Assembly (NCBI RefSeq): GCF_011040495.1
Contig: NZ_CP049039.1
Location: 62,001-126,000, forward strand
Length of the DNA stretch: 64,000 bases
Reading direction: 5' to 3'
Origin: Pseudohalocynthiibacter aestuariivivens
Lineage (GTDB): Bacteria > Pseudomonadota > Alphaproteobacteria > Rhodobacterales > Rhodobacteraceae
A model generated the notes under the pieces. That model was not told the origin of the DNA, did no database searches, and was given only the letters and a program-made list of their open reading frames with translations. Numbering within the stretch: the first letter of the stretch is position 1; every line of letters starts with the position of its first letter. Below are positions 18,090-27,006 of this stretch, piece after piece. The position numbers were made by a program, and so were the translations under genes.

Positions 18090-18500
18090 TTACCAATTGC
18101 CTGCGGCGTCGCAGATTGCCTTCGCTGCAGGGCGGGCGGCATTGGCGCGGCGGTTGTAGCCATCCGAGGCTTCGAGCATTTCCCATCGTTCGTCGCTCGC
18201 GTAGCTCTCCCGAAACACGGCCTCGGCCGCGTCCCAGGACGGGAACCGAGTCGCGCAGTCGCAGTTGCCGATCTCGACGACCCGCTCGAGGTTCTGGGCG
18301 CGATAGATGTCCTGAACCAGAACCCGCTGATAGGCTTGGCGGAGCGGAATTTCCTGCATCCAGACGGGCTCGGCGGGCCGGTCCGGACAGAGGTCAAAGC
18401 TGCGATCGAGGGTTGGCACTAGGTTGCGCTCGGCAACGGCGAAGGCGGGCGTCAGACTTAGGGCCAGCGCGGCCAAGGTGAGGTGCTGCGCCTGCCTCAT
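18090..18500 (-). CDS. secreted T4SS-associated protein, unknown function
   Basis: 136 residues from the ATG at 18500. The start begins a clear Sec signal peptide (MRQAQHLTLAALALSLTPAF, cleaved near AVA/ER) and overlaps the upstream stop by four bases. The mature part has four Cys (LCPDRPAEP, GNCDCATR, AICDAAG), suggesting periplasmic disulfides. It lies between virB11 and virB6, so it probably acts at the channel or pilus. No family name known to me. Confidence 0.7.
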   Translation of the reverse strand: MRQAQHLTLAALALSLTPAFAVAERNLVPTLDRSFDLCPDRPAEPVWMQEIPLRQAYQRVLVQDIYRAQNLERVVEIGNCDCATRFPSWDAAEAVFRESYASDERWEMLEASDGYNRRANAARPAAKAICDAAGNW

Positions 18501-18691
18501 GCCGTGGCTCCAGCGGGTGTAATTTCGCGTTTCAGGAAAACGGTGTGCCCGATATTGGCGAATTCCGAAGTGCTGATCGAAACGACCTCCCACCCGTCTG
18601 CGTCCTTCTCGTTCAGGCTGGCCTGCATATCGGAGAGGCGGGTCTTGCGGGTCATGGGAAAGGACAGGATATTGTATTCAAACGTCTTCAT
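18497..18691 (-). CDS. small DUF4177-like protein
   Basis: 64 residues: MKTFEYNILSFPMTRKTRLS, then LNEKDADGWEVVSIST and HTVFLKRE. The pattern of a YxV strand, a helix ending in GWEVVS, and a final strand with FLKR is that of DUF4177/DUF4230-like small proteins. It overlaps virB11 and the next gene by four bases each, so it belongs to the operon. Its role in transfer is unknown. Confidence 0.65.
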   Translation of the reverse strand: MKTFEYNILSFPMTRKTRLSDMQASLNEKDADGWEVVSISTSEFANIGHTVFLKREITPAGATA

Positions 18692-19674
18692 GGGGAAATT
18701 CCAATCTCAGTTGCGCCGGGCAGGTAGAACTCGGTGATGCCGCGTTTGCCGTCATGGCGACCGGCCTGGATGATCACATCGATGGAGTTCTCGATGTACT
18801 GGATCATGTCGGCATAGGTCATCGGGATTTCGGTCTTGAGTGCCGCGATCGCGAGCCGCTGCACGGCGAGTTGCGGGGTTTCGGCATGTAGCGTGGTCAT
18901 CGAGCCGCCATGGCCGGTGTTGATGGCTTCCAGAAAGGTCATGGCCTCCTTGCCGCGCACCTCGCCCAGGATGATCCGGTCGGGGCGCATGCGCAGCGTG
19001 GCAGTGAGAAGCACATCGGCGGATTGGAATTCCGCGTCGCGATTGGCGATGAGGGTCACGGCATTTGGCTGGGTCGGCAGAAGCTCGGCCGCTTCTTCGA
19101 TGGTCACGATGCGTTCCTCGGATGGCACATGAGAGAGGATTTTGCGTGCGGCCACGGTCTTGCCGGTGGAGGTGCCGCCCGAGACGATCATGTTGAGTTT
19201 GTTCTCGACGCAGAAGGCAAGCGCATCATCGATCAAACTCGCGGCCACCACGGCGCGCAAGGCGCGCTTCTTTTCCACGCGCAGGTCTTCGAGTTTGCGC
19301 TCCTGTCCGTAGAGAAAGTCGAGCGCGATGCCCTCGAGCGGCAGGCTCGAGAAGAACCGCAGGCTGATCGACATGGCCGAGAGCACGGCGGGCGGGGTGA
19401 TGACCTGTGCGCGGATCGGGCGCCCCTTATAGGTGATCGAGACCGAGACGATGGGGCGATCCTTGCTCATCGTCGTGTTGGCGGAGGAGGCGATCTGGTT
19501 GCCGAGATCCCGGACCTGAACGGCCGTGAGCCTCTGGTCCAACGCCCGCATGAAATGATCGCCCTGGAATTCGCCCCAGCAGCTTCCATCGGGATTGATG
19601 CAGATCTCGATGACATCATCGCGGGCGGCGGCATCGATTCGGTCGAGTGAGGTCTGGAGATAGCTCAGCGACAT
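18688..19674 (-). CDS. virB11: VirB11 traffic ATPase
   Basis: 328 residues. Hexameric ATPase that powers pilus assembly and substrate transfer at the inner membrane. Walker A is SGGTSTGKTV (165-174), the Asp box is VTIEEAAELL, Walker B lies in RPDRIILGEVRGKEAMTFLE and the His box in TGHGGSMTTLHAE. Full length for the family. Starts four bases after the virB10 stop. Confidence 0.95.
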   Translation of the reverse strand: MSLSYLQTSLDRIDAAARDDVIEICINPDGSCWGEFQGDHFMRALDQRLTAVQVRDLGNQIASSANTTMSKDRPIVSVSITYKGRPIRAQVITPPAVLSAMSISLRFFSSLPLEGIALDFLYGQERKLEDLRVEKKRALRAVVAASLIDDALAFCVENKLNMIVSGGTSTGKTVAARKILSHVPSEERIVTIEEAAELLPTQPNAVTLIANRDAEFQSADVLLTATLRMRPDRIILGEVRGKEAMTFLEAINTGHGGSMTTLHAETPQLAVQRLAIAALKTEIPMTYADMIQYIENSIDVIIQAGRHDGKRGITEFYLPGATEIGISP

Positions 19675-19678
19675 GGGC

Positions 19679-21058
19679 TCAGAAGATCTCCAGATCGCGA
19701 TCGATCATTACGGTGACGCGCGCACCCTGGTCGACATAGATAACGGGTCCGATGGAGAGGTAATCGCCGATCACAGAGTCGGTGGCATCGGCCAGATCAT
19801 CGCCGACGTCTTCGAGGACATCAGATGTCGCATCATCATCGGCGTTGGAGGCCGCGACACTTGGTGCTGCAGAGATCAGCGAAATCAATGCCGCGGACCC
19901 GAAGCGTTCGGCAAAGCGTGTGTCCACAAAGCCGGTGACACCGGAGCGGCCCAATTCATCGCCCCCGAAGGAGCTGATCTGGACGGTCTGATTGTCAGGC
20001 AGGATGATCCGGTCCCAGGCGATGGTAACGCGGCGCTGCGCGATATCGACGCCAGCGCGGTAGCGCCCGATGAGGCGGGATCCGCGCGGGATCAAGAGGC
20101 GCGCGCCATCGACGCTGTAGACATCCTCGGACACCACGGCACGGGTCTGGCCGGGCAGGGAGCTGTCGAGGGCGGTTTCCATGACGGCCTGGATCATGGT
20201 GCCCTGCACGATGGTGTTGGAGGGATTGGCGATCACCTCTGCCTGCGTCACGGTGGAGGGCAACGCCCCGTTCAGCACGAAATCCGTCACCTCGCCGAAG
20301 GTGCGTTCGGTCAGAGCCGTTTCATTCGCTCCGGAGGCACCGCCAAACGCGATGGTGGGCGAGGTGATGCGCCGCTCCTGGAAGGCGCGTTCCTCCGCTG
20401 CGCGGCGTTCGAGCTCGGCCATACGCCGGGCTTCTTCCTCGCGGCGCAGTCGCTCTTGCTCGCGTGCGCGCAGCTCATCTTCCGTGGGGCCCGTTGGGGC
20501 GGGTTGCGGTCGGGTGGCCTCGAGTTGGGCCAGTTCCAGATCCATGCGGAGTTGCTCAAGGCTGCGATCCCGGGCCGTCAGTTCGTCCTGGAAACGTTGC
20601 TGTGCGGCTTCCGAGGCGGCTTGCAGCGCCGCGATCTGAGCGGTCAGCGCGTCGATCGCCTCTGCGGCGGCGGTGTCTTCCTCGACGACCGGTTCGGGGG
20701 CGTTGCGCAATTCCTCGATCTGGGCCTGCAGGGCGGTGATCTGCGCCAGAAGCTCGGCATTGGGCTCGACCGGATCGGGTGCGACGAACACGACCTCGGG
20801 CTCGGGCGGGGGCAAGGTCTCGAGGGCACCAAAGCCGTCCCCCTCGTTTTGAAACACGTCTGGCGTAGCTGTGGGGAGGGCTTCTTCTTCCTCGGGCTGG
20901 GAGAGGAGATAGAGCAGCGCTCCGCCCGCGCCGATCACGAGGACGACGACCAAAGCGAGTAGGGGAGAGCGCCGAGGGGCGGGGGGTGAGCCCGCACCTT
21001 TACCTTGTTCAAGGGCGGCGAGGCGTTTTTCGAGGTCTGCGTTTCCGGTTTCGCTCAT
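19679..21058 (-). CDS. virB10: VirB10 channel scaffold protein
   Basis: 459 residues. A short cytoplasmic N-terminus is followed by one membrane segment (LLALVVVLVIGAGGALLYLL), a Pro/Glu-rich linker, a long coiled-coil-like stretch (about 110-230) rich in Glu/Gln/Arg, and the conserved C-terminal beta-barrel with its outer-membrane antenna (FVDTRFAERFGSAALISLIS). VirB10 spans both membranes and senses ATP energy from VirB4/VirB11. The start overlaps the virB9 stop by four bases. Confidence 0.95.
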   Translation of the reverse strand: MSETGNADLEKRLAALEQGKGAGSPPAPRRSPLLALVVVLVIGAGGALLYLLSQPEEEEALPTATPDVFQNEGDGFGALETLPPPEPEVVFVAPDPVEPNAELLAQITALQAQIEELRNAPEPVVEEDTAAAEAIDALTAQIAALQAASEAAQQRFQDELTARDRSLEQLRMDLELAQLEATRPQPAPTGPTEDELRAREQERLRREEEARRMAELERRAAEERAFQERRITSPTIAFGGASGANETALTERTFGEVTDFVLNGALPSTVTQAEVIANPSNTIVQGTMIQAVMETALDSSLPGQTRAVVSEDVYSVDGARLLIPRGSRLIGRYRAGVDIAQRRVTIAWDRIILPDNQTVQISSFGGDELGRSGVTGFVDTRFAERFGSAALISLISAAPSVAASNADDDATSDVLEDVGDDLADATDSVIGDYLSIGPVIYVDQGARVTVMIDRDLEIF

Positions 21059-21750
21059 GAGCCTACCCCCGCAGGCGGCGTTGCTTCAATGCAGACCACC
21101 TCTTCGCCAAGTCGCAGGACCCATTGGCGGTTCACGCCGCTGACGCGGATCACGCCGTCTTCAGGGGTTTGCGTGTTGACCGTGCGCTCGCGGCCGCCCG
21201 CGTAGCGGAAGATCGCGGGCACAGGCGCGTTTCTTGGAAACGCGAAATAAGTAAAGGTCCCGTCATCCCAGATGCGGGTCGGGGTGAATTCGGTGCGTGC
21301 GCTGGCGCCGTAATTGTAGTTCGGCGCTTGTGCCGCGATGGCCCGGGTCGGGCGCGCAGCGTCGTCAGGGTAGCGGAACTGCACCACGTAGAAGGTCGAA
21401 CTGCGGACCTCCTGGACGTTGAAGTAGTAGCTCCGGCGGTTCGTATATACTGTCACATTGGTATGCACCCCGCGCGCCACAGGCTTGATCGCGAAGGCCT
21501 GACCGCCCGGGACGCCGTCGATCTCGAAGCCCTCGGTGTCTCCAGCGATTATCGAGCGGATGCTTTCACCCTCGCCGAACTCGATGGTGGTCACATGGGT
21601 GAGCGACACGCTGAGACGGTAGACCTGACCCTCCTGGTAGGTGGCCAAGCGCACCCGGCTGTCGTTGGGACCGCCACGCGGGATGGCTTCGGCAGAGGCG
21701 AGGCCGGGCAACAGGGCAATGACAAAAATAAGCGATCTTATAAACAACAA
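21055..21750 (-). CDS. virB9: VirB9 outer-membrane complex protein
   Basis: 231 residues with signal peptide (MLFIRSLIFVIALLPGLASA). The N-terminal domain contains RLATYQEGQVYRLSVSLTHV, the conserved VirB9/TrbG motif, and the C-terminal domain includes RIWDDGTFTYFAFP and VNRQWVLRLGEE. Forms the core outer-membrane ring with VirB7 and VirB10. Two bases separate it from virB8. Confidence 0.94.
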   Translation of the reverse strand: MLFIRSLIFVIALLPGLASAEAIPRGGPNDSRVRLATYQEGQVYRLSVSLTHVTTIEFGEGESIRSIIAGDTEGFEIDGVPGGQAFAIKPVARGVHTNVTVYTNRRSYYFNVQEVRSSTFYVVQFRYPDDAARPTRAIAAQAPNYNYGASARTEFTPTRIWDDGTFTYFAFPRNAPVPAIFRYAGGRERTVNTQTPEDGVIRVSGVNRQWVLRLGEEVVCIEATPPAGVGS

Positions 21751-21752
21751 TG

Positions 21753-22409
21753 TCAGTTCTCCAATCTGTCGGAACGGATGGAATATTCGAGGACGGTGAA
21801 GCCGAATGGATTGGTCCAGACCTCATCGATGGAGCGGCGGGTCTCGGGGCGGAACTCGAAGAGAAGCGTCGCAGTGAAGAGGCCGGTCTGGACTCCGTTA
21901 ATGGACGTCAGGCGCTTGCGCAGGCGGACCGTCGCGCGGTTGGTTCCGATCCGGTTGATGCTGAGGATTTCCACGTCGAGTCGGGCATTGGGGCCATAGA
22001 CCGTCGGCGGATAGTTCTCATTTGCGCTGTTCCAGATCTGGCGCAGCCCACTTTCGGCGGCCCCGTCCGAGCGGCGCAGGACGCTGCGGATGCGCAGATC
22101 GTTATCGAGCTGGTTGTAGACTTCGCGGTCAGTCACATAGCGGAATACTTCCGCCTCGATGATCGCCTGGTTCGCGGTCACCGAGGAAGCGCCCACCGAG
22201 GCTTCGGGGAGTGCAAAACCAGTGGCAGGATCATAGGGGACAACGACAGGCGGGGGATCGACATCGAGGATCGCGACTGCTGCTGCGCTCAGGCAGCCGA
22301 TAATGCCGAAGACGAGGCCCGTCAGTCCAAGGCGCTGCCAGAGCCGTTCGCGGCGCAATGCGCCGTAGACCAGTTCTTCCTCGATGATTTCTTGTTCAGT
22401 CGCCACCAT
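21753..22409 (-). CDS. virB8: VirB8 assembly factor
   Basis: 218 residues. One N-terminal membrane segment (LGLTGLVFGIIGCLSAAAVA) is followed by the periplasmic NTF2-like domain with VFRYVTDREVYN and an ending NPFGFTVLEYSIRSD, which fits the family NPxGxxV motif. Nucleates channel assembly by binding VirB9, VirB10 and VirB5. Lies 14 bases after the VirB5-type gene. Confidence 0.94.
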   Translation of the reverse strand: MVATEQEIIEEELVYGALRRERLWQRLGLTGLVFGIIGCLSAAAVAILDVDPPPVVVPYDPATGFALPEASVGASSVTANQAIIEAEVFRYVTDREVYNQLDNDLRIRSVLRRSDGAAESGLRQIWNSANENYPPTVYGPNARLDVEILSINRIGTNRATVRLRKRLTSINGVQTGLFTATLLFEFRPETRRSIDEVWTNPFGFTVLEYSIRSDRLEN

Positions 22410-22423
22410 TCATGCCCCCGCGA

Positions 22424-23236
22424 TTACTCGGCCCGCAGGTCCGGCAAGGTGAAATCCATGAACCGCTGCTCTTCGGCGATGGTGGCGGCATCGATCACGC
22501 CGCCCGTGCCATCGCCCACGGTCTGGATGGCTTCGAGCTGCCACATGGCGACCAGCGCAATGGCGAGCTCCGCGGTCACGCGCGTGTTAAGATCGATGCT
22601 TTCCTTGAGTTCGTCCATGTCGTCGATAAGCCCCACAAGGCGGTCGACCCGCTCGAGCGATTGGCCGGCATCTTCATAGCTGTTCTGGGCGGCGGCTGAG
22701 ACGAGCGCGCCGGTTGTTGCCTGCGTCGCCACGCGGTTGGCTCCGGGATTTCCGCTCGTGGCCATTTCCGAGAGGGTGTCCTCGTCAAAGCCGAGGTCGG
22801 CCAGAACGCGGTCCATCTGGGTTTCGATCTCGCCTGCGCCAGAACCGGACAGGCCGGAGAAATCCCCCGTCTTGATCGCCTCAATCGTGGCGAGGATGTC
22901 GCCGAACTCCTGGTCGAGCAGGCCATTGAGTTCATCTTCCATCTCGGTGCGGATGATCTCGGGCAGTTCGGCAAGGCGGGTCAGCGCCTCGTAGGTTCTT
23001 TGCAGCTCCGCGAGTTGGTCCGTGAGTGTGGCAAGCTGTTCGCGGAGCTGCGTCAGCTGCTCGTTTTGCAGGATCTCGTCTTCGATCATCTGCCGGAGCT
23101 GCTGGATGTTTTGCGCGATGTTCTGGGTATCGACGACGGGCACGCCTTGTGCTGCGACAGGGGGTAGGGCGCTGAACTGCAAGCCAATGCCAAGCGTTGT
23201 GACCAAAGCTGTCCTCAAGAGCAGATGTCCCATCAT
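22424..23236 (-). CDS. virB5: VirB5/TrbJ-type minor pilus component
   Basis: 270 residues with signal peptide (MMGHLLLRTALVTTLGIGLQ to PVAAQG). The mature part begins QGVPVVDTQNIAQNIQQLRQ, a typical VirB5/TrbJ start, and is almost entirely helical and rich in Gln/Glu/Leu. The last 60 residues (LKESIDLNTRVTAELAIALV ... RFMDFTLPD) are clearly related to the end of the upstream gene at 23233. VirB5 sits at the pilus tip and helps recipient contact. The ATG overlaps the upstream stop. Confidence 0.85.
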   Translation of the reverse strand: MMGHLLLRTALVTTLGIGLQFSALPPVAAQGVPVVDTQNIAQNIQQLRQMIEDEILQNEQLTQLREQLATLTDQLAELQRTYEALTRLAELPEIIRTEMEDELNGLLDQEFGDILATIEAIKTGDFSGLSGSGAGEIETQMDRVLADLGFDEDTLSEMATSGNPGANRVATQATTGALVSAAAQNSYEDAGQSLERVDRLVGLIDDMDELKESIDLNTRVTAELAIALVAMWQLEAIQTVGDGTGGVIDAATIAEEQRFMDFTLPDLRAE

Positions 23237-24405
23237 TCAATCTCCCTGATCGTAAAATCCATGAACGCGCCTTCGGCCATGCGGGCGCTGGCCTGGGCCA
23301 GATCCTCGGCAGAAAGCACGCGGGTGCGGGCCGCCTGAAGCCGGATGTGTGCAGCGACGAGGCGCACGAGTTCGGCGCGGGCATAGGTGTTGAGTGCGAT
23401 GCTTTCCTGCACGTCTTCAGTTTCGGAAATCCGTTCGACGATGTCGGAGATGCGCAGGGCGGCTTGGCGGATCGCGGCGGGTGAGTTGCTGCCATAAAAG
23501 GCCGCCCCATGACCCGTGAGCGAGAGGTTGGCATTGGCCAGAAGCGCGGGGTCGATCGTGCCAAGCGCTTCGATCCCGCCGATACGGCTCAGATAGAGAT
23601 TGTAGCGTTCAGGGATGACCGACACGTAGTGCTGGGTCTCGCGGAAGGGTGGCACGCCGCCATACTCAAAAACCCGGCCGGGTCCGGCGTTATAGGCTGC
23701 GAGGGCGTTGATGATGTTGCCATCGAATGTGTTGAGCTGGGTCGCGAGATAGCGCGCGCCGCCATGCACCTGCAGGTAGGGGCTATCATAGTATTCCGGG
23801 TTGATGCCGAGATCGCTGGCCGTGCCCGGCATGATCTGGGTGAGACCATAGGCACCGACGGGAGACCGTGCCCCAATCGTAAACCGGCTTTCCTGCCAGA
23901 TGAGCGCTTGCAGCAACGCGCGCCATTGGACGGGGGAGAGACCCGCGCGGCCAACACCGGCAAAGCCGCTGGTCTCCTGAGCCACGCGGATGATGAGCTG
24001 CTCGATGGTCTCAGATGCGTCCCCGAACATCTGCGCACCGCCTGGATTGGGATCGATCTCGCCCGTGCCATAGACGGCTTCCACCGAGCGGTCGGGATCC
24101 CCGCTGCCGCTTTCCATCCCCGAGACCATCGCCGGCAGGCCCTGACCGCCGAAGCTGGTCTGGGCATCGAGGATGCGTCGGAGGGTTTCAAGCTGCTCCC
24201 GTTCGATCTCGGCGATGAGTTCGCGCACTGCAAGCTTGTCCGCCTGAAGGGCCAAGTCTGCCTCGCGATCGCCGGTCTCGACGATGTCACGCGCGGTCAG
24301 CCCACTGTCATTGGTCGGCACGCCTTGAGACAAGGCGAGACCGGGCAGCAGGCAAAACGCCAGAATATGAGGCAGTTTAGACTTCAATGTCGCCCTCCGG
24401 CGCAT
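23233..24405 (-). CDS. VirB5-like / lytic transglycosylase chimera
   Basis: 390 residues. A signal peptide (LPHILAFCLLPGLALSQ) leads into QGVPTNDSGLTARD and a helical part to about residue 80 that resembles VirB5. Residues about 155-285 are an SLT lytic transglycosylase domain: WQESRF with Glu172, GAYGLTQIMPGTASDLG and ALAAYNAGPGRV. The C-terminus (VQESIALNTYARAELVRLVA to GAFMDFTIREIE) is homologous to the end of the next gene, VirB5. The peptidoglycan-cleaving domain thus appears inserted into a VirB5-type protein. A separate VirB1-like enzyme exists at 27557. The annotated ATG overlaps the lipoprotein gene by 29 bases; the exact start is uncertain. Confidence 0.85.
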   Translation of the reverse strand: MRRRATLKSKLPHILAFCLLPGLALSQGVPTNDSGLTARDIVETGDREADLALQADKLAVRELIAEIEREQLETLRRILDAQTSFGGQGLPAMVSGMESGSGDPDRSVEAVYGTGEIDPNPGGAQMFGDASETIEQLIIRVAQETSGFAGVGRAGLSPVQWRALLQALIWQESRFTIGARSPVGAYGLTQIMPGTASDLGINPEYYDSPYLQVHGGARYLATQLNTFDGNIINALAAYNAGPGRVFEYGGVPPFRETQHYVSVIPERYNLYLSRIGGIEALGTIDPALLANANLSLTGHGAAFYGSNSPAAIRQAALRISDIVERISETEDVQESIALNTYARAELVRLVAAHIRLQAARTRVLSAEDLAQASARMAEGAFMDFTIREIE

Positions 24406-24646
24406 CTAGAGGCGTGAAGTTGCAATCAGGCGCGAGAGGGGCTGTCGAGGCCAGGAAGGTGAAGCAGTTCACCTGCGGCTCCCGATACTGGGTGCAGGAG
24501 GCCAGCGCGCCGAGCGCAGCCAAAGCGACAAGTTTGGCGTTTTGAGATTGTCTTGAATCGTTTGTTCGCTGCCTCTCGCTACGCTCGAACGCGAAAAACA
24601 ATGCAAGATTTTTTGGTGAAATCTCAAAACGCCATAAACGGATCAT
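24377..24646 (-). CDS. VirB7-position lipoprotein with displaced lipobox
   Basis: 89 residues from the ATG at 24646, fixed by GGAGG six bases upstream and an ATGA overlap with the virB4 stop. A lipobox-like signal core (KLVALAALGALASC) lies only at about residues 39-52. After the Cys the mature part is short (TQYREPQVNCFTFLASTAPL ... APEGDIEV), as in VirB7/TrbH-type lipoproteins. The residues between the start and the signal core are encoded by a segment bounded by a 15-bp inverted repeat (24535-24634), so the original signal peptide was probably interrupted. Export of the present product is doubtful. Confidence 0.6.
   Translation of the reverse strand: MIRLWRFEISPKNLALFFAFERSERQRTNDSRQSQNAKLVALAALGALASCTQYREPQVNCFTFLASTAPLAPDCNFTPLDAPEGDIEV
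24535..24634. repeat. 100-bp segment bounded by perfect 15-bp inverted repeats
   Basis: TGGCGTTTTGAGATT at 24535-24549 and its exact reverse complement at 24620-24634 enclose about 70 bases. The inner part has further loose complementarity (TTGTTCGC with GCGAAAAACAA). The unit lies inside the lipoprotein gene between its start codon and signal core, leaves the frame open, and its AT-rich composition differs from the surrounding virB genes. It resembles a small palindromic or MITE-like insertion. No clear target duplication is visible. Confidence 0.6.
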
Positions 24647-27006
24647 GAAAGCCTCCAAAAATCTGGGCGGTCGCGGTAGTCGGCACCGACGAGCGCCTCA
24701 CCTTTCTCCATGCCGCCGAGGATGGTGAGATTGGGACCAAGGGCGCTCAGATCGGCATCGACGACGATCGAGCCCTGATCGTCGCGGATCAGTGCGAGGC
24801 GGCTGTTGCTGCCCGTGTTGAGAAGGACGTCGAGCTCCTTCTCCGTGAGGTTCAGCATGGCGTAGTCCGAGGCATTGGCGCGGATATTGGGCAGCAGGAT
24901 CTGCGTCGGAACGGCTTCGACGATGGTCTTGCCGGTCCGGGTGCGCTCAAGCTGGCTGGCATATTGCGTCATCATCACCGCGACGGTGTTCTGCTTGCGC
25001 GCAGTTACGAGCCAGTTCGACAACCGTTCGGCGAAATATGCGTTGTCGAGCGCCTTCCAGGCCTCGTCGATCACGATGATGGTGGGGCGGCGATCCTCGA
25101 TCTCGCGCTCGACCCGGCGGAAGAGATAGGAGAGGACCGCCATCCGTTCCTTGTCGGCCTCGCTGTCGAGAATGCCGGTCAGATCGAAGCCCACCACATC
25201 GCCCTTGAGCGAGAACGTATCCTCGAGGCTCTGGCCGAAGATCCAGCCATAGCGGCCGTCTTCGGTCCACTCGAGTAGGCGCTGGTGCAGATCGCCGCCA
25301 TCATCGGTGGACACAAAAAGCGATGCGAAATCCCGCCAGTTCCGCAGGGCCGGATTGGAGGCCTGCGCGTTCTGGCGCACCACTTCCTGGATGCGGTTGG
25401 TCTGTGCGGGCGTCAGGGGCTTGTCAGCGCGGTAAAGAAGCGTAGCAAGCCAGTCCGAGAGCCAGGCGGTGCCGCGCGCATCGGTCTCGGTCCAGAGCGG
25501 GTTGAGGCCCGTGGGCTGACCGGCGTTCAGGGACGCGTAGCGCCCGCCATTGGCGCGCACCGCCATCTCCATGCCAAGACGGTAATCGAAGACGAAGACC
25601 CGGGCGCCCGCGCGACGGGCCTGGGTCATCAGAAAGGCCGACAGCACCGATTTGCCGGACCCGGGCCGCCCCATGATCAGGGTATGGCCGCTGGTCGGTT
25701 CTTTGTCGGGCGATCCCTGCTCGTGATAGGAAAACCGGTAGGCGCTCTGCTCCGGCGTGGGCAAATAAGTGACGACCCGGCCCCATGGGGTTTTCGCGGC
25801 GGGTTTGCCGAGCTGTGTCCGGTGAAAGGCCGCAAAATCCGCGAAGTTGCGATTGGTGACGGCGCTGGCGCGCACGCGCTTGGGCTGGTTGCCGGGATGC
25901 TGGCTGAGGTAATGCGCCTTGGCCGCGACCCGCTCACCGATCATCTTCACGCCTTCAGTCGCGGCGGCGTTCACGATTTCGGCGCTGAGCGTCTGCAGCT
26001 CATCCAGCGTTTCGCAGAAGAGCGTCACGACCATATGGTGTTCGCCGAAGCTTTGGCGCTTGGCCTCGAGATCATCGGCGGCGATATCGAGGGCTTCCAG
26101 GAGCGAGAGGGCCGCGTCCTGGCTGGCCTGCATCTGGCGCTTTTGCCGTTTGATGCGGCCCGCCATGAGGTTGGAATTGATCGGCGTGAAGGAATGCGTG
26201 ACGATCATGTCGACCGGCAGGTTCAGCATGTCGAACATGGTGCAGGAGGTGCCTTCCGAGTATTCCCCGATGGTGAAACTCTTGCCGTAGCGATGCCCCA
26301 CGACGCCTTCCGAGAGCTCGAAATGATCGCCATGAAACGTCACGCGGGTATTGGCGACGTTGACGGACAAAAAGCCGTAGGTGTTTGCAGGGTAGAGCGG
26401 CAGCTCGGTGCCCGTGTTCAGCGCGCCCAGAAACCCCACCAATTCCCCCGATGCAGCCGACAGCAGGCGCGGTTTGAGCTCTGCGAGGCCGGACAGGAAG
26501 ACGTTCACGGCCTCGCCCAGGCGCTGCAGGCGTTTGCGGTTCTCCTCTCTCAGCCGGTCCGGCGCGCTGCGGCTGAGGAACGGCAGGAGGCTTTTGGGGG
26601 GTGGGCGGTGAATGACGGTGAGCGTCAGCGTCTTGTCGCGCAGTCCACTGGTTGCGAGCTTGGCGCGCCAGCGCCGGTCGACCTCGCCTACGAAGCCGTC
26701 CTCACGAATTGGGTCCAGATCAGGTTTAATGGCTTTGGAGACCTTGTGGACGTAATAGCTGAATTCCGGCCCGAGCTGCGCGACGATACGGGCAAACAGT
26801 GCCGTCACCTTGTCGAGATAGGCATCGTCGGTCGTGTAGCTGTTGATCCCCTCGAGTCGGATGCACCGGAAGAGCTCGTTCACCCGTGTCCGCACGGTCT
26901 GGTCGTCAACGAGACTCACATAGGGCAGCATATGCGCGAGGCGGGTCTCGCGCGCATACCAGTCCGGGGTCATCGTGCGGGGATCAAGCATATCGTCACG
27001 GGGCAT
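24643..27006 (-). CDS. virB4: VirB4 ATPase
   Basis: About 787 residues. Walker A is GRPGSGKSVL (451-460 counted from an upstream ATG at 27021) and Walker B is TIIVIDEAWKAL (about 648-659). The N-terminal CagE/TrbE domain is present (YVHKVSKAI, GTSCTMFDMLNLP). Largest ATPase of the system; energises pilus biogenesis and binds VirD4. I prefer the ATG at 27006 because GGCGGGG lies just before it; the one at 27021 is also open. The gene overlaps virB3 by some ten bases and the lipoprotein gene by four. Confidence 0.94.
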   Translation of the reverse strand: MPRDDMLDPRTMTPDWYARETRLAHMLPYVSLVDDQTVRTRVNELFRCIRLEGINSYTTDDAYLDKVTALFARIVAQLGPEFSYYVHKVSKAIKPDLDPIREDGFVGEVDRRWRAKLATSGLRDKTLTLTVIHRPPPKSLLPFLSRSAPDRLREENRKRLQRLGEAVNVFLSGLAELKPRLLSAASGELVGFLGALNTGTELPLYPANTYGFLSVNVANTRVTFHGDHFELSEGVVGHRYGKSFTIGEYSEGTSCTMFDMLNLPVDMIVTHSFTPINSNLMAGRIKRQKRQMQASQDAALSLLEALDIAADDLEAKRQSFGEHHMVVTLFCETLDELQTLSAEIVNAAATEGVKMIGERVAAKAHYLSQHPGNQPKRVRASAVTNRNFADFAAFHRTQLGKPAAKTPWGRVVTYLPTPEQSAYRFSYHEQGSPDKEPTSGHTLIMGRPGSGKSVLSAFLMTQARRAGARVFVFDYRLGMEMAVRANGGRYASLNAGQPTGLNPLWTETDARGTAWLSDWLATLLYRADKPLTPAQTNRIQEVVRQNAQASNPALRNWRDFASLFVSTDDGGDLHQRLLEWTEDGRYGWIFGQSLEDTFSLKGDVVGFDLTGILDSEADKERMAVLSYLFRRVEREIEDRRPTIIVIDEAWKALDNAYFAERLSNWLVTARKQNTVAVMMTQYASQLERTRTGKTIVEAVPTQILLPNIRANASDYAMLNLTEKELDVLLNTGSNSRLALIRDDQGSIVVDADLSALGPNLTILGGMEKGEALVGADYRDRPDFWRLS

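Noticed and set aside
18910..19650. A 246-codon plus-strand frame opposite virB11
   Set aside because: Antisense to the intact ATPase with all its motifs; composition rich in Gly/His/Arg as expected for a shadow.
19673..20962. A 429-codon plus-strand frame opposite virB10
   Set aside because: Mirror image of the Glu/Gln-rich coiled coil; no start signal and no family features.
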